Shown piece after piece: positions 33,803-45,219 of a stretch of 64,000 nt of DNA (position 1 is the stretch's first letter; every line of letters starts with the position of its first letter). Position numbers and translations under genes: made by a program. Below the pieces are notes generated by a model that was given only the letters and a program-made list of their open reading frames with translations, was not told the origin of the DNA and did no database searches. The DNA comes from Gigaspora margarita (taxonomy: Eukaryota; Glomeromycota; Glomeromycetes; Diversisporales; Gigasporaceae), in NCBI GenBank assembly GCA_009809945.1, contig WTPW01002128.1:37016-101015 (forward strand), read 5' to 3'.

Positions 33803-35796
33803 TTTATATTAATTTGCTTTAAAAATAAATTTGAATTAATTCAAATAAATTATATAAATCAATATAAATTCATATAAATTCATATAAATATACAAAATTA
33901 TATAAACTTATATAAGTTTATGTATGTTATGAAAATTATATAAAATTATATAGAATTATGCATGTACATGCATGCAATACTACTTGCATAATCTTGAATA
34001 TTTTACATATTTTTGCACAATCTTGTATAATTTTACATATTTATGCATATATATTGATATGAATTTATATAAATTTATATTAATTTATATAATTTATTTG
34101 AATCTATTCAAATTCCTTTTTATATAATTTGAATTTAAAAATTAAGTTCGATCCAAACCTCTAATCTGAACTAAAAATTGCATATTGAAACAAACTACTA
34201 GCAACAGACTTTACTTGTTTATTACAAATACCTATTACTAGTGCAAGTTTCTCAAACTTAAGATTTGAATTACAAATCTGAATTTAGATCTAGTTTATAC
34301 AATGAGTTTAAAGATTAGTATTGGCTACAGAGGCAAGTAGTATCTATATATTTTTTAGATTAATTATATATGTAGTTTTAGTTCAAGTATCCTTTATAAA
34401 CTCCTACTTTCATAACTCTTAAAGATATAAATATTTTTTGCAATACAATAACTATATATTAAAAATAAATAAAAATTACTATTATTAGCTTTATTCAATT
34501 GTTAACAAATAATATTAATTTTTAAATAATTTATAAATTATTTTTTTTATATATATTATCAATATTTATATTGTTTTCTGATTTCAGAATTTTCAAAACA
34601 AAATAAAATTTTAAACTTCAACTTATTTTTGAAAAAATATGTGAATTATTGATAATTAGATTGTAAATAATCTAATCAAACATATTTTATTTGATTATTT
34701 GACTATTATATAATATTCAATTAGAATAGCTACACATAATACTAGTACAATTATATAAAATAGCAATTATTCATATCTTATAACAAATTGCATATTTATG
34801 ACTCTAAGTTAACAGGTTGCTATTGTATTTTTTTATATTAGAATATAGCCAAGAAATCATATATAATATTCTATCATAAATATGCACTATACTCTCTGCT
34901 TTATTTTTTTAAATAATAGATTAGCAAGAATAATTTGGCTAAAGACTTTATTGTGTTTTCTGCTAATTTGATATTTAAACGTAGAGTAGAAAGTATAGTG
35001 TTTATTTATAGTAGGATATAGTAGCTATAATAAAAATTGGCAATATTAATTATATAGCATACTAATATTACTTATTTATAGATAGTATATAGTATAGACT
35101 GACCTACTGGCCAACCCATTTTACATCCTACTTATAATTTCTTGCAATTGCAGCTATGAAATCTAATAATTAAAAAAAAAGTCTCTGCATTACTATTGCT
35201 ATAGTATCTAATCACTAGACAGAAGGTTCTTGTAGCCTCAAAACCTAATTATTAAACAAAAGGTTTTTGTATTGCTATTTATGAATTATGAATATAAGTT
35301 TCTTGTATTGCCATCTTACTAATCACCAAACAAAAGGTTTTTGCATTGTTATTATAGCTACAAAATCTAATCACTAAACAAGAAGTTCTTATAGCATAAT
35401 TAAAAAACTTATAGTACTTGTCTTCTAATAATTATAGTATATGATTAAGATCAAATTAGTTTGTATTTAAATTAATATAAATTCTATTGTAATATAATAA
35501 TTACTTGCCACTATGTTAACTACAATACATGGTTAAAATTAAGTAATTTTTATATAGTTAATATTAGTTTGTATTAGAATTATTATAACCTCTATAATAA
35601 GTTAGAAATTCTGTTATAGATTTTTTTATTTTGATAATCAAAATATATATCTGCAAATATGTGGAATCGACATAAATTAAGGTTCATATATTTTAACAAT
35701 GCAATTGTAAAACTAATTCCAAAATTTCACATTCTGCAATTGTTAAATTCAGTGACTCTAATTTAGATCTATTCCACAAATCTGCTGATATGATTG
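33803..35796. other. AT-rich region without genes
   Basis: Short TATAAATTTATAT-type repeats at 33850-34110 and a loose repeat of TCTAATCACTAAACAAAAGGTT between 35160 and 35400 (four or five copies). No coding frame is supported. Confidence 0.5.
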
Positions 35797-35980
35797 GTTT
35801 TTTTTTGGTATTAAGATGCTCTCTTTAGCCATAACTTTTTATTAGAAGTTAAGCTTTAGTTACAACTAGCCACATGTACAGCTTTTTGGTTATCTAATTT
35901 AAGTAGTTCACCTAGGGTTCTACACTAGCTGCTATACTTGCATACTAACTAGGAGATTATCTATATAAACCCTCTAGTTA
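35797..35980 (-). mobile_element. Truncated SINE-like copy
   Basis: On the minus strand it ends GGCTAAAGAGAGCATCTTAA plus poly-A (poly-T at 35797-35806), matching the tail of the 29.5-kb element, and includes GTGGCTAGTTGTAACTAA. Its head is replaced at 35981 by a TIR-family end that abuts TTA. Confidence 0.7.
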
Positions 35981-36090
35981 GAGAGCTTCCAGAAATCAGC
36001 TGATTTTTGGGTGGGTGAGTGGGTCAGCCAAAGTATCAGGTGTAATTCCGGCCAAAATTATTAAATTCTGGCTAAAATTAAGAATTTTTT
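35981..36090. mobile_element. Single end of the GGGAGCTTCC TIR family
   Basis: GAGAGCTTCCAGAAATCAGC then GGGTGGGTGAGTGGGTCAGC and GGTGTAATTCCGGCCAAAAT correspond to the reverse complement of the right end of the element at 23227-24499. TTA precedes it. No opposite terminus was found downstream. Confidence 0.65.
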
Positions 36091-36388
36091 TTGAGCCAAA
36101 TTATAAATTTATTATTGTTATAAATAAAAAAGAAAGCATATAGTTGTGAAGACTAAAATACTTATATCTCATGATATACTAAGCTGATTTTAATATTTTA
36201 CCTGCTATTTTGATTGCAAGACTCTATTCTACAACTTTACTTAGAAACTAAAAAGAGATTTACTGAGTAAAAGTTTAAAAATCACAATATTTTTTAATAA
36301 AATTATGTAAAATATTGCAATTCACAAAATTGTATTAATTAAATCTACCTTTATGCTCTAAGTAAACTTGTTCTACGCATAAAAATAC

Positions 36389-36785
36389 ACTATCAGTTAG
36401 ACAAAAAGAAATCAAAAATGACCTGAGAAAACTAACAAGTGAACTTAGTATTCATAGCAGCTACTTTAGAAATTTTAATTATAAAGTATATAAATCGGTA
36501 GAAAATTACCTTTTTAAATATAACTATTGCGTTTTTGAAAGGGTAATGCTATTGTTTGGGCTTAGGTATAATTGAGGAGCTGCTAACAAAATTACAAAGT
36601 ATTTTAATAATTATCTTGTTGCATAATTTATAAAGGAAATCCATGTGAATATAAAAAGTGCCTGAGACAATTTTTATTATTAAATTCCTCTTGTAAACCG
36701 GACAAAAAAACAAAAACTATTTCATTTATCCTACTTATGCTTCACGAATATTAAGAAAATTTCATCTTTACAAAAAATTTTGATA
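36389..36785 (+). pseudogene. Broken copy of the 19.9-kb hypothetical gene
   Basis: Reads KEIKNDLRKLTSELSIHSS and KVYKSVENYLFKYNYC, as in the intact copy. It then has TGA where that copy has Gln (about 36574) and shifts frame near 36623 and 36708. The first 33 codons are absent; the join to upstream sequence is abrupt at about 36389. Confidence 0.8.
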
Positions 36786-37260
36786 ATAGAGATCTCCTAA
36801 AGTCAACGTAATTGCAAACCACTAATATTTACGTGGCAATCAAACTATCCAAGCAATCTAGTTAGAATTTTTATTAAGCATTTATTATTTAGCTGAATAG
36901 TTTTAATTAAATGTTAGATTATATGTAAGATATAAATATAAAAAATTTATAAACTTATTTGTATTTTAAAATTTTATAATAAAAGAAATCACAAATTAAT
37001 AAATTACAGTTGAAGTGCTCATGATAGAAGATCACGAGATGATTTTTCTTATATAAAATCACATGATTTCGCGGACATACGGGTCTATGGACTGTAGTTA
37101 CATTGATATTTTTTGATAATTTTTCATTACAAAATTACGCGATTTGCTTCGTTCAGGTATCATTAGAAGAACCAATTGTATCTCTTAACTAGAGTGTCCA
37201 GAATTCTGCGGTACATAATTCTGCTCACTCTAAAAAATCTTTTTGTATTGTCTCCGTAAG
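36389..37260 (+). repeat. Segmental duplication, copy B (part 1)
   Basis: Partner of 20011-20897, with small indels (for example the ATGATTTTTCTT insertion near 37038). Confidence 0.85.
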
Positions 37261-37490
37261 ATAAACATGCTTTAATCATTTTTTAAACCCAAATACAATA
37301 CAACAAAATATTTTTAGAGTAGAGTGTCCAGAATTCTGCGGTGCATAATTCTGCATACTCTAAAAATATCTTTTTGCATTGTCTCCATAAGATAAACGTG
37401 GCTTTAATCTTTTTTTAAAACCAAATACAATACAAAAAAAATATTTTTAAAACAAGCAAAATTATGTACTGCAGAATTCTGGACACTCTA
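37190..37490. mobile_element. Two R-family MITEs in tandem/nested
   Basis: TAGAGTGTCCAGAATTCTG at 37190 and GGACACTCTA at 37490 bound the whole. A second TAGAGTGTCCAGAATTCTG begins near 37317, where an inner AT-rich arm core joins directly to a new arm. This head-to-tail arrangement also occurs at 23.1 kb. Confidence 0.75.
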
Positions 37491-37494
37491 CTCT

Positions 37495-38830
37495 TAACAT
37501 TTAAAATTAATTTATGCTAGCAAATCCACACAGGGCTTATGATTTAAGCTAATAAATGTTTCCGAATAGATATTAAATTATCAGATAAAATTATCTAGTG
37601 GTTACTCTTTGATAAATTTTTTATAGCACATACAATACATAAATATTGGGTAACAATTAAGTTTAATTGATCTTATTGGCGTAATTTAAAAAAAAATTTA
37701 AAATTTAGGCTTTAGAATTGCATATTAAAAAGTTAATATATTGCTAAATTGATTAAACTATAATTTTGGTATTTAACAATAAAAAAGAAATTTTAATTCA
37801 CTAGTCTTTTTGTCAAATAACATTATTTTATATTGAATTACCCTGCAGGTATTGTATTGTAGGTATATTGCATATTTACCTCATCGATTAAAAAACAAAA
37901 TTCTTATTTCCTCGCTAATTCATAAATAGTTCTTTGGTATTTTGAGGCCGAATATCCCAAGAATAGCCTTTTTTGTAAAGATAATTTTTAATAGCAGATA
38001 GGTAGTTTACTGTTATACAATACGATGAATTTAACTTAACATCCTTTAAGTCAAGATATTTGCAAGCTGTATAGCTCATGTTTTTAGTGCATCTTCCGGT
38101 ATGCCATTAATTTATATAACGTAAGAAATTAAAAAATTACCAATAAACTCTAGGAGCTGTATAACAAAATTTATGATTATTCTCAGGAGCTGCTCCGATA
38201 TCTATTTGCTTGTGTTCAACGAATCCTTTCACTAGAGAACACATGCTTCATGAATTTTCATTAATAACTTTATGGATTATAGCTGCAGCTATTAGATAAG
38301 TTCTGCTTTTTACTCTTTACTGATACTGTTGAGAATTTAAAAAAATTGATCACTGCTCAAATTGTTATATTTTTTTTGCGATTTCAATTTTTCATCATAT
38401 TCTTGAATTTTTTCTTTTGAGAGAAATAATTGCTGAATGGTTTTGTGCAAAGAAAATCAAAAAAAGGGTAATCATCATTATAAATTGAAGTTGAAAGTAT
38501 GCCATAAGGCATTCACTTATTACCAAAAATCAACAGAAAAGTCATTATGACTATTGATTTTTTCTGGATCGCATACACATTGTATTACTATTTCATTTAA
38601 AAAGTCCATCATCAACAAGATCATTAGTGTATTAAATTAATTTTTCATTACTTTACATATTAATATTAAATAAATTGTTGCCTAAAGAGCAACACCAAAA
38701 CCTTTATGTATTTAATAGTAAGTTTTTGAATTTCATATTAAATTTTTTAATTGATTGTAAATTAATCAATTATTGAGCTTAGTGATAGGACCTAAAAATT
38801 AAATTTTACTTCTTTAAAAATTATTAAACA
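37495..38830. other. Spacer with possible decayed coding sequence
   Basis: No frame can be followed for long. Patches of more balanced composition lie around 37920-38250 and 38280-38640, perhaps an old gene on the minus strand, but I cannot support a call. Confidence 0.3.
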
Positions 38831-38833
38831 TAA

Positions 38834-38901
38834 TGAATTCTAATAGTTTCATTCGATTGAAGAATCTGGCATTTTTCCAAGAATTTCCAAAACTAAAAAA
38901 T
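38834..38901 (+). pseudogene. Third MATA-HMG relic, N-terminal fragment
   Basis: ATGAATTCTAATAGTTTCAT and TGAAGAATCTGGCATTT match the first 15 codons of the copy at 39544. Then, after a deletion, AAGAATTTCCAAAACTAAA matches the EFPEL segment. It ends at the left border of an R-family MITE. Confidence 0.6.
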
Positions 38902-39070
38902 AGAATGTTCAGAATTCTGTGGTGCATAACTCTACTTGCTCTAAAAATATCTTTTTGTATTGTCTCTGTAAGATAAACATGACTTTAATAGTTTTTTAAA
39001 ATCAAATACAATACAAAAAAATATTTTTAGAGCGAGCAGAATTATACAACGAAAAATCCTGGACACTCTA
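38902..39070. mobile_element. R-family hairpin MITE, complete
   Basis: TAGAATGTTCAGAATTCTG at the left, TCCTGGACACTCTA at the right, both inner blocks present, TA at each border. It separates the third HMG relic from downstream sequence. Confidence 0.75.
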
Positions 39071-39543
39071 CTAAAAAATAAAGCAATTTCTATAATTATA
39101 AAGTTTTTATGAAATGAATCTAAATACCTATTGAAAAGTTTGCTAAAATTTAAAACAAATCAATTCATTTAATCAAATAATACCAAAAAACATAGTGTTT
39201 GTATCAAATTAATAATAAATTACTAAAGAAGATATTAACGAATTTAAAATATCAATTGATTATAAATATCTAATAGCGTAAATTTAATAAAATCCTAAAT
39301 TAAATATATTGGTGTATTATTTATAATATGGTCAATTTTTGAGCAAGAATTTGAAATAAATATAAAGCTAGCAACAAGCAAAAAATTAAAAAATACCTTG
39401 CAATTTATCTTATGCAAGCAAGCATTTAATATTAAAGCAATATTGAAATTAATTAATACATTTACTCCCAACTAACTATATTTTAGCAATACTTTTAAAA
39501 TTATTAATAATATAAATTTTGTTTTTTTAAAATAATAAATATA
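39071..39543. other. AT-rich 5' flank of MATA-HMG copy B
   Basis: No coding sequence; presumably promoter region of the downstream gene when it was active. Confidence 0.35.
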
Positions 39544-39987
39544 ATGATAATGAATTCCAATAATTTTATTTCGATTGAAGAATCTGAAGTTTACCCAATT
39601 AAATATAAAAATGGAATATCAGTTTTTATCCCTCCAGGTTACTCACCAATTCTTATTAGTAAAGAAGCCACGAAAAATTTGAAAACAATCAAAGAATTTC
39701 CAGAATTAAATATACATGTTCCAGCATTAATCTATAATCCTGTTAAGCGTCCACAAAACTCTTTTTTATTATTCAGAAATGAAATAAAAGATGAAATAAT
39801 TAGAGATAATCCAAATATAGACACTCGTCAAATTTCAAAAATCGCAGGGAATAAATAAAAAAAACTATCAGAATATAAAAAATTACAATATAAGCTACAG
39901 TCTGAAAGACTAAGAATGCAATTCAAATCCAAAAACTTAAAATGCAAATATAAAACAAGAAAACAATATTTACTTAAAAGTCTTTAA
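39544..39987 (+). pseudogene. MATA-HMG-like protein, copy B, Trp codon to TAA
   Basis: ATG 39544 opens MIMNSNNFISIEESEVYPIK, then PPGYSPILISKEATK and the HMG box: RPQNSFLLFRNEIKDEII then NPNIDTRQISKIAGNK. TAA at 39856-39858 replaces the box Trp, which copy A keeps as TGG. The frame then continues KKLSEYKKLQYKLQSERLRM into a basic tail to TAA 39985-39987, 148 codons in all. The HMG box is a minor-groove DNA-binding fold; the family is linked to mating-type regulation in fungi. Apart from the one codon the frame is intact. Confidence 0.85.
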
Positions 39988-40490
39988 GTACTCTTTTAAT
40001 CAATTATTTAGAGTAAACAACAATATCGTATCTCGGATTAAAAAGGTCCATTTTGCAAACAATTTTCTTTATATTGAATGTTTATCTCTACAAAAATAAA
40101 ATAAAATAATTTTTTGCAAAATTGTCATTTAATATGAGGCCCTCCAAATTTTCATAAACTTTATTTTTAAAGCGTCCATAAATTATATCGCTACTTTTAT
40201 CTTTAACCGGATACGACTCTATTTCAGTTATAATGTAAGAAAATAATGATTAATTTTATTCTAATTCTCTTTAAGTTATATAGAATAGAATTTTAATTAA
40301 ACAATTGAAACCCAATAATAAAACAAAAGAATACTTTCCAATGAATTTCCATTTTACTATTAAGGCTATACAAAATTAATTAATAACCCGGCCGGGTCAA
40401 AATTTGAAAAAAAATTCTTATATGTTTTACAGTTGTTTTCATTAATTTTGGGACATCTAGTAAAAAATTGACCGAATGATTGTTTGGCCG
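39640..40490 (+). repeat. Segmental duplication, copy B (part 2)
   Basis: Partner of 24502-25350. It keeps the empty site of the TIR element that interrupts copy A. Confidence 0.85.
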
Positions 40491-41299
40491 ATTCGATAAG
40501 TTTTTGATTTCGGTAATGAGCGATTATGTAATGTGTATATCTTTCTAATGACATTGATAAATATATCGATATCACTATTTTTGCGCTTCAGATTATATTA
40601 GTTTTAGTTGCTATTACTTCAGACAAGTTGGGTATTTCAGTTTCAATAGCAATTATTTCAGACAAGCTAGGCGTTTTTAAAATGTTTACTATAGATGAAC
40701 AAGCTAATAGTTTCTTAGATCTTCCATTTCAATATTTCATCTGATTTATGCAGATTCGCTTTTTGGTCTATATTTTAAAAATTCATTATAAATTATATTA
40801 CATAAATAAATGAAATACTTTTATAGATTATTACTATGATTTTGTTTATAACTTTCAATGCAGTTTTGACAAATATTAATAAAAACTTGTTGCTTGAAAT
40901 TATAACTATTATAACTTGAGTTGTATTTTTTTTAGTCCAGTAAATATATTCCTGTTCATATCGACTATTTTTTTATTAGCGACTCCTTGTGTAATATATT
41001 TATTATGAAAGCTTATCTTATATTCAGAACCCTTTTTGTTTTTTGTCAAATCTGTTGTTTGGCAAGATCAATCTTTATAAATTTTCGAACAGACTAAACA
41101 CACCAAACATACTGGACATACATTCAAGTGAAAAATTAATGTGTTGACATTGTAGGATCGTTCAGAATACAATCGCTATATTACTAATCATGTCCAAATC
41201 AAAAGTTTATCACTACCAAATCAAAACTAATCGAATCAGCCAAATAATTATTCGGTTAATTTTTTACCAGATGTCCCAAAATTAATAAAACCAGCTGTA
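40428..41299. mobile_element. Tc1-like non-autonomous element, 872 bp
   Basis: Left TACAGTTGTTTTCATTAATT then TTGGGACATC and ATTGTTTGGCCGATTCG. Inward from the right TACAGCTGGTTTTATTAATT then TTGGGACATC and TTATTTGGCTGATTCG. TIRs of about 70 bp ending in TA with the TTGGGACA motif are typical of Tc1/mariner elements. I find no DDE transposase frame. Confidence 0.8.
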
Positions 41300-42549
41300 A
41301 TAACCAGATAGGTTTTAAAAAAATTTTTTATATAAATTGTATATACGAAATTTTAAAAAAAAGCCTGCTGGCTGGGTCTATTTAAGAGTAGAGGGTATGT
41401 TGATCATTTTTATATAGTTTTATATGATGCTTTGAAATTTTTATATAAAATTGATATATGCCTCTAATAAAACTTTTTTTAAATTACAACTAATTTTTAT
41501 TAAAATTTTACAAAATATAAATAAAACAATTTATCTATTATGGTAAAATTTTGAACTATTATTATATTTTAAAAAAATATAGTTGTATATATTACAAAGT
41601 TTTTCTGGGTTGGCCCAAATTTTTTTGGGTTGCACAAAATTGCTAATTCTGATTGGTCAATTTACGCAAATTTATAAGTTAGTTTTATTACTAAATTTTA
41701 ATACCTAATTTTTAAAAATTTATATTTCGCTAAGTTTTTAACCAATTTTAATAATTTTATATCATTAGAATTAGAAAAACCTGCTCTACAAACTTTTCTT
41801 AAGGGTTATAATTAGTTTACTCAATATAATTTTTCATAAAATTAAATATAAAAAAAATTTATCATTTAGTTTATATATAATTTTAAATTAATACCCTCTA
41901 CCCTTAAAAGTTTATGAAAACTAAATAATTAAATTTGTATAGCTTAAAGTACTGTATATAACAATAATTTTTTGCTGTCATAAATTTTGTAGTTATCAAA
42001 AAGTTATCACAGTTGGAAATTAAAAAAGAAATTTAATTAATAAAAACTAATTAATCAAAAAAGTAATTTATTTTTAAAAAAGGAAAAGGATTCAATTAAA
42101 ACAAGGTACTAACTAAAAAAGAAACAATTATTTATTTATAATGCTACTATAAAAATTTATTTTAACACTATTAAAATATGATCACAAGGGTTTTACATGA
42201 AACTCCAAAAGCATTTTCTGAAAGAACATAATACCGACTAAATCAGCTAGCATTATAATTCCTTCTAATTTTGCCAGTATTATGTTTTTTCAGAATTTCT
42301 TCAGTAAGTGAATACAGTAGCTGAATAATACTAGTGCATCAAATTTATGTCAAAACACACTTAATTTTTTAACATTTGTATATAATAAATATAAATATTT
42401 GGCTATAGAAAATGTACTTGGTTATTAGATCATGTAGAAAAATAAATTTGGCTGTGCTTAAAGTGTTCTTTATAGAAAATATGCTTTTGTAGCGAATGTT
42501 TAATAGTTGGTTCAAGAAATACAAGTGTTTATGAAGATAAAGTAGGTGT
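41300..42549. other. AT-rich spacer
   Basis: No gene supported. Long A/T tracts only, with GTCGGTATTATGTTC-like inverted pieces near 42220-42295. Confidence 0.4.
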
Positions 42550-42790
42550 TTATATGGATTGCGACAGTATAGCATCCTCTATGACTTTTTTAATCTTTTC
42601 TATGCTGATCATTGGTTCATCATATTCATCATAGACAATTACACTATTAGGTCTTTGCAAGGCATTCACAATTGACTGAATGCAGCTCATATTAGTTATT
42701 CCAGACAAGGAAATAGTTATTACTTTAACAATTATAGAGTCTGATACAGAATTTGATCATCTATTTTGTTTTAAGAAAGTGAGTGAAGTT
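42550..42790 (-). pseudogene. Coding relic of unknown family
   Basis: The minus strand reads VKVITISLSGITNMSCIQSI, then NALQRPNSVIVYDEYDEPMI and EKIKKVIEDAILSQSI, ending at TAA 42550-42552. One TAG interrupts it upstream. The amphipathic pattern is protein-like. I do not recognise it. Confidence 0.4.
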
Positions 42791-43147
42791 ATTTCATCTT
42801 TATTTATACTTTTTTTTAGATTGTCAGACGAAAATAAGAACTAGCTTTCTTTTGAATTCAAAATTCATCAAGATATAAGTTTTGAAAAATTAAGGGATTA
42901 ATTTTTTTAAAATGTATTTCTATAGCTTCGTATAATATGTTTCGCAGTATCATGGGATAATCTACAAAAAATAGCCAATTACAATGAAAGCCCGCTATAC
43001 TGGAATTTGACCTTTTTTTATTTTTATTTTCTTTTTGATAATAATATTTTACATGCATTTAATTCTAACACTTGGAATTAAAACCACAACTACTAGTTTA
43101 TTCAAGTAAATAAAAACTTTTTTTAAAGAAACTAAATATATATTTTA

Positions 43148-44046
43148 TTAGACATTATTTTCTATTATACTAGATGAACTCATAAATACTGGATAACCAA
43201 TATCCTTTTTTATACTATTATTGTTATTAAAAAATCTATTACCAATGCAAATAATTATTAACATTAAAGTTAAATACATCCATATACAAATAGAATTTGC
43301 AGCTCAAATTTTACATGCTGTTTCGATTATCCGGAATGCATATGGATAATTTGATGAACAAATAAATGGGATAGGATCAATATCGTGTATAGTTCTGATT
43401 GTATAAACGACTTTTAAAATTAAATCAAAAATTAGTTTCATCAAATGAGACTCAAAGTTATTTTATATAAGAACTAACTTGGTAGAATAAACCACGGAAA
43501 TAATAAGATTATAAAAATAGTTCTAGAAGTGTTTCAAATTGAATATAAATATATATAACAAAAAAAATTTAAATAGATTCAGCAAAGTAGTAAAATATCT
43601 AAAGTTTTTCATTTCATAACAGTAATAACAAAATATTGAATGTAGGCTAATTGCTAGAAATTAAAAATTATAAGTTTTGAGTGAAAATATTTTGAATAAA
43701 GAATTTGTAAAACCAATATACCAGCTGTTAATAAAGTAAGCGCAATGTATCTAAAAAATTGTAAAAAAAAGTAAATAAGAATTTAAACAATTTTGGATTA
43801 AATTTCTTCTTGTTCTTTCGCATATTCAATTCCTTTATTATACTTAAGAACGCCACTAGTTTGATCAAAAAGTTTGATTTTTGCCAACACTATAATAAAA
43901 GGATTTAAGTACTGAATTGTCAACAAGTAGATATCCCATTTATTAGATCATTAATTGTTACCAAGTGATGGGCAAAGAAATGTGAGAATAAAAATTGGAA
44001 TAAATAGTAACGCCAAACAAATAGTTCTTTTTACCCCTTCGGACAT
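43148..44046 (-). pseudogene. Multi-pass membrane protein relic
   Basis: ATG at 44046 opens MSEGVKRTICLALLFIPIFI, a signal-anchor-like span. After TAA and TGA the same frame continues YLLTIQYLNPFIIVLAKIKL and a charged stretch. Further spans appear after intron-like gaps (ALTLLTAGILVLQILYSKYF). The last exon reads VVYTIRTIHDIDPIPFICSS, FRIIETACKI, TGA 43304-43306, AANSICIWMYLTLMLIIICI, ending at TAA 43148-43150. The layout of four spans with a mid-protein loop recalls lineage-specific glomeromycotan membrane proteins. Function unknown. Confidence 0.5.
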
Positions 44047-44309
44047 TTTTTAAATTTGACTTTATTTAATTGTCTCCATATATACTATACACAAACAAAT
44101 ATTGTTTAATTTTATTATTATACAATTAAATTTTACTTCATTTACTTAAAACAATTCAGCAAAAAATCCACTCTCTGAATTCTGGATTCATTGTATATAT
44201 AAATTTATCATAAATTTTTATTCTACAATGCATTTTAAGTCTTCGCTAGAAATAAAATTATCAATTATTAATTTTATCTAATTGAATAATAACAATTTAA
44301 TTTAAAAAA

Positions 44310-44608
44310 ATATTACATACCAACATATCTTTTTTTGCTATTATTGGGCAGTTATGTTTTGCTTTGTTATGCTATTTAATATCATGTTCTCTCAAAAAAA
44401 CACGATTACATATCTCGCAATAAAATGCTAATTTTGTCAGGAAAATAGCTTCCTTCATTTTGCATTTTATACATTTCATCAATTCATATTTGCATCTTGT
44501 ACAAATATATTGATTCTTATCACTAGAAATTAAGTGTACATTTTGTTCATAAAAGATACGAAGTAATTTTAAAAAACTGTTGATTTGCTTTTTCGAATAT
44601 TCTTGCAT
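44310..44608 (-). pseudogene. Zinc-finger-like protein with in-frame TAG
   Basis: From ATG 44608: an N-terminal helix (SKKQINSFLKLLRIFYEQNV), then paired cysteines CTRCKYELMKCIKCK and CEICNRVFLREHDIK. After TAG the frame continues HNKAKHNCPII. The last two pairs with the two His after the stop make a C2H2-style finger (CxxC...HxxxxH). Presumed nucleic-acid binding. The stop falls between ligands, so a truncated protein would lose the His pair. Confidence 0.5.
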
Positions 44609-44609
44609 A

Positions 44610-45219
44610 ATAGAGTCTACAGTATGTAACCTTTAAAAATTTACATTATTTAAATAATTTTAGACATTATTCAAATCTCTTTCAAAGTTACAATTATTAC
44701 TGAAATTAAACTAGATTGTTTTTATTTCAGTTGAAATAATTAAATCTCTAACCAATTTTTAGAAAGAGATATGATCCATTGTAGAGATGTGAGCTGAATA
44801 TTGAAATATTGGTTCGTTATACAGTTTTCATCTCTACTAATTTATAAATAAAATAATACTATTAATCTTAAATTTTTTGATTTTACTGTAAATTAAATGT
44901 ATTTAATTAAAATTTTTATTAAGCATTGGGTTGATATTAAAATTTTTATATTTACTAAAATTGAATAATCAAGCAAAAAATTATTATGAAAAATTGAATT
45001 AATTCAGGGCTTTCTATAACATAAACCTCAATTTTAGAATAAGACTTTTATAAAATTTTGAGTAGATAATTCATTTTACAATAGAAACTATTCTAATTAC
45101 AAAATATGCTGTATGTGTATTGTAACCCAATAATTTACATTTTTAATGGGAGTTGAACCAAATTTTTAGGCTTTTAATAAAAGTTGACCATTTTAGAAAG
45201 TATCGATAAAGATAATAAT
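44610..45219. other. AT-rich spacer
   Basis: No gene. AGAGATGTGAGCTGAATATT near 44784 is one of several dispersed copies of a short repeat found also near 53401, 53533 and 60415. Confidence 0.4.

Noticed and set aside
40366-40575. 69-codon minus-strand frame as transposase
   Set aside because: Overlaps the Tc1-like left TIR and lacks helix-turn-helix or DDE motifs.
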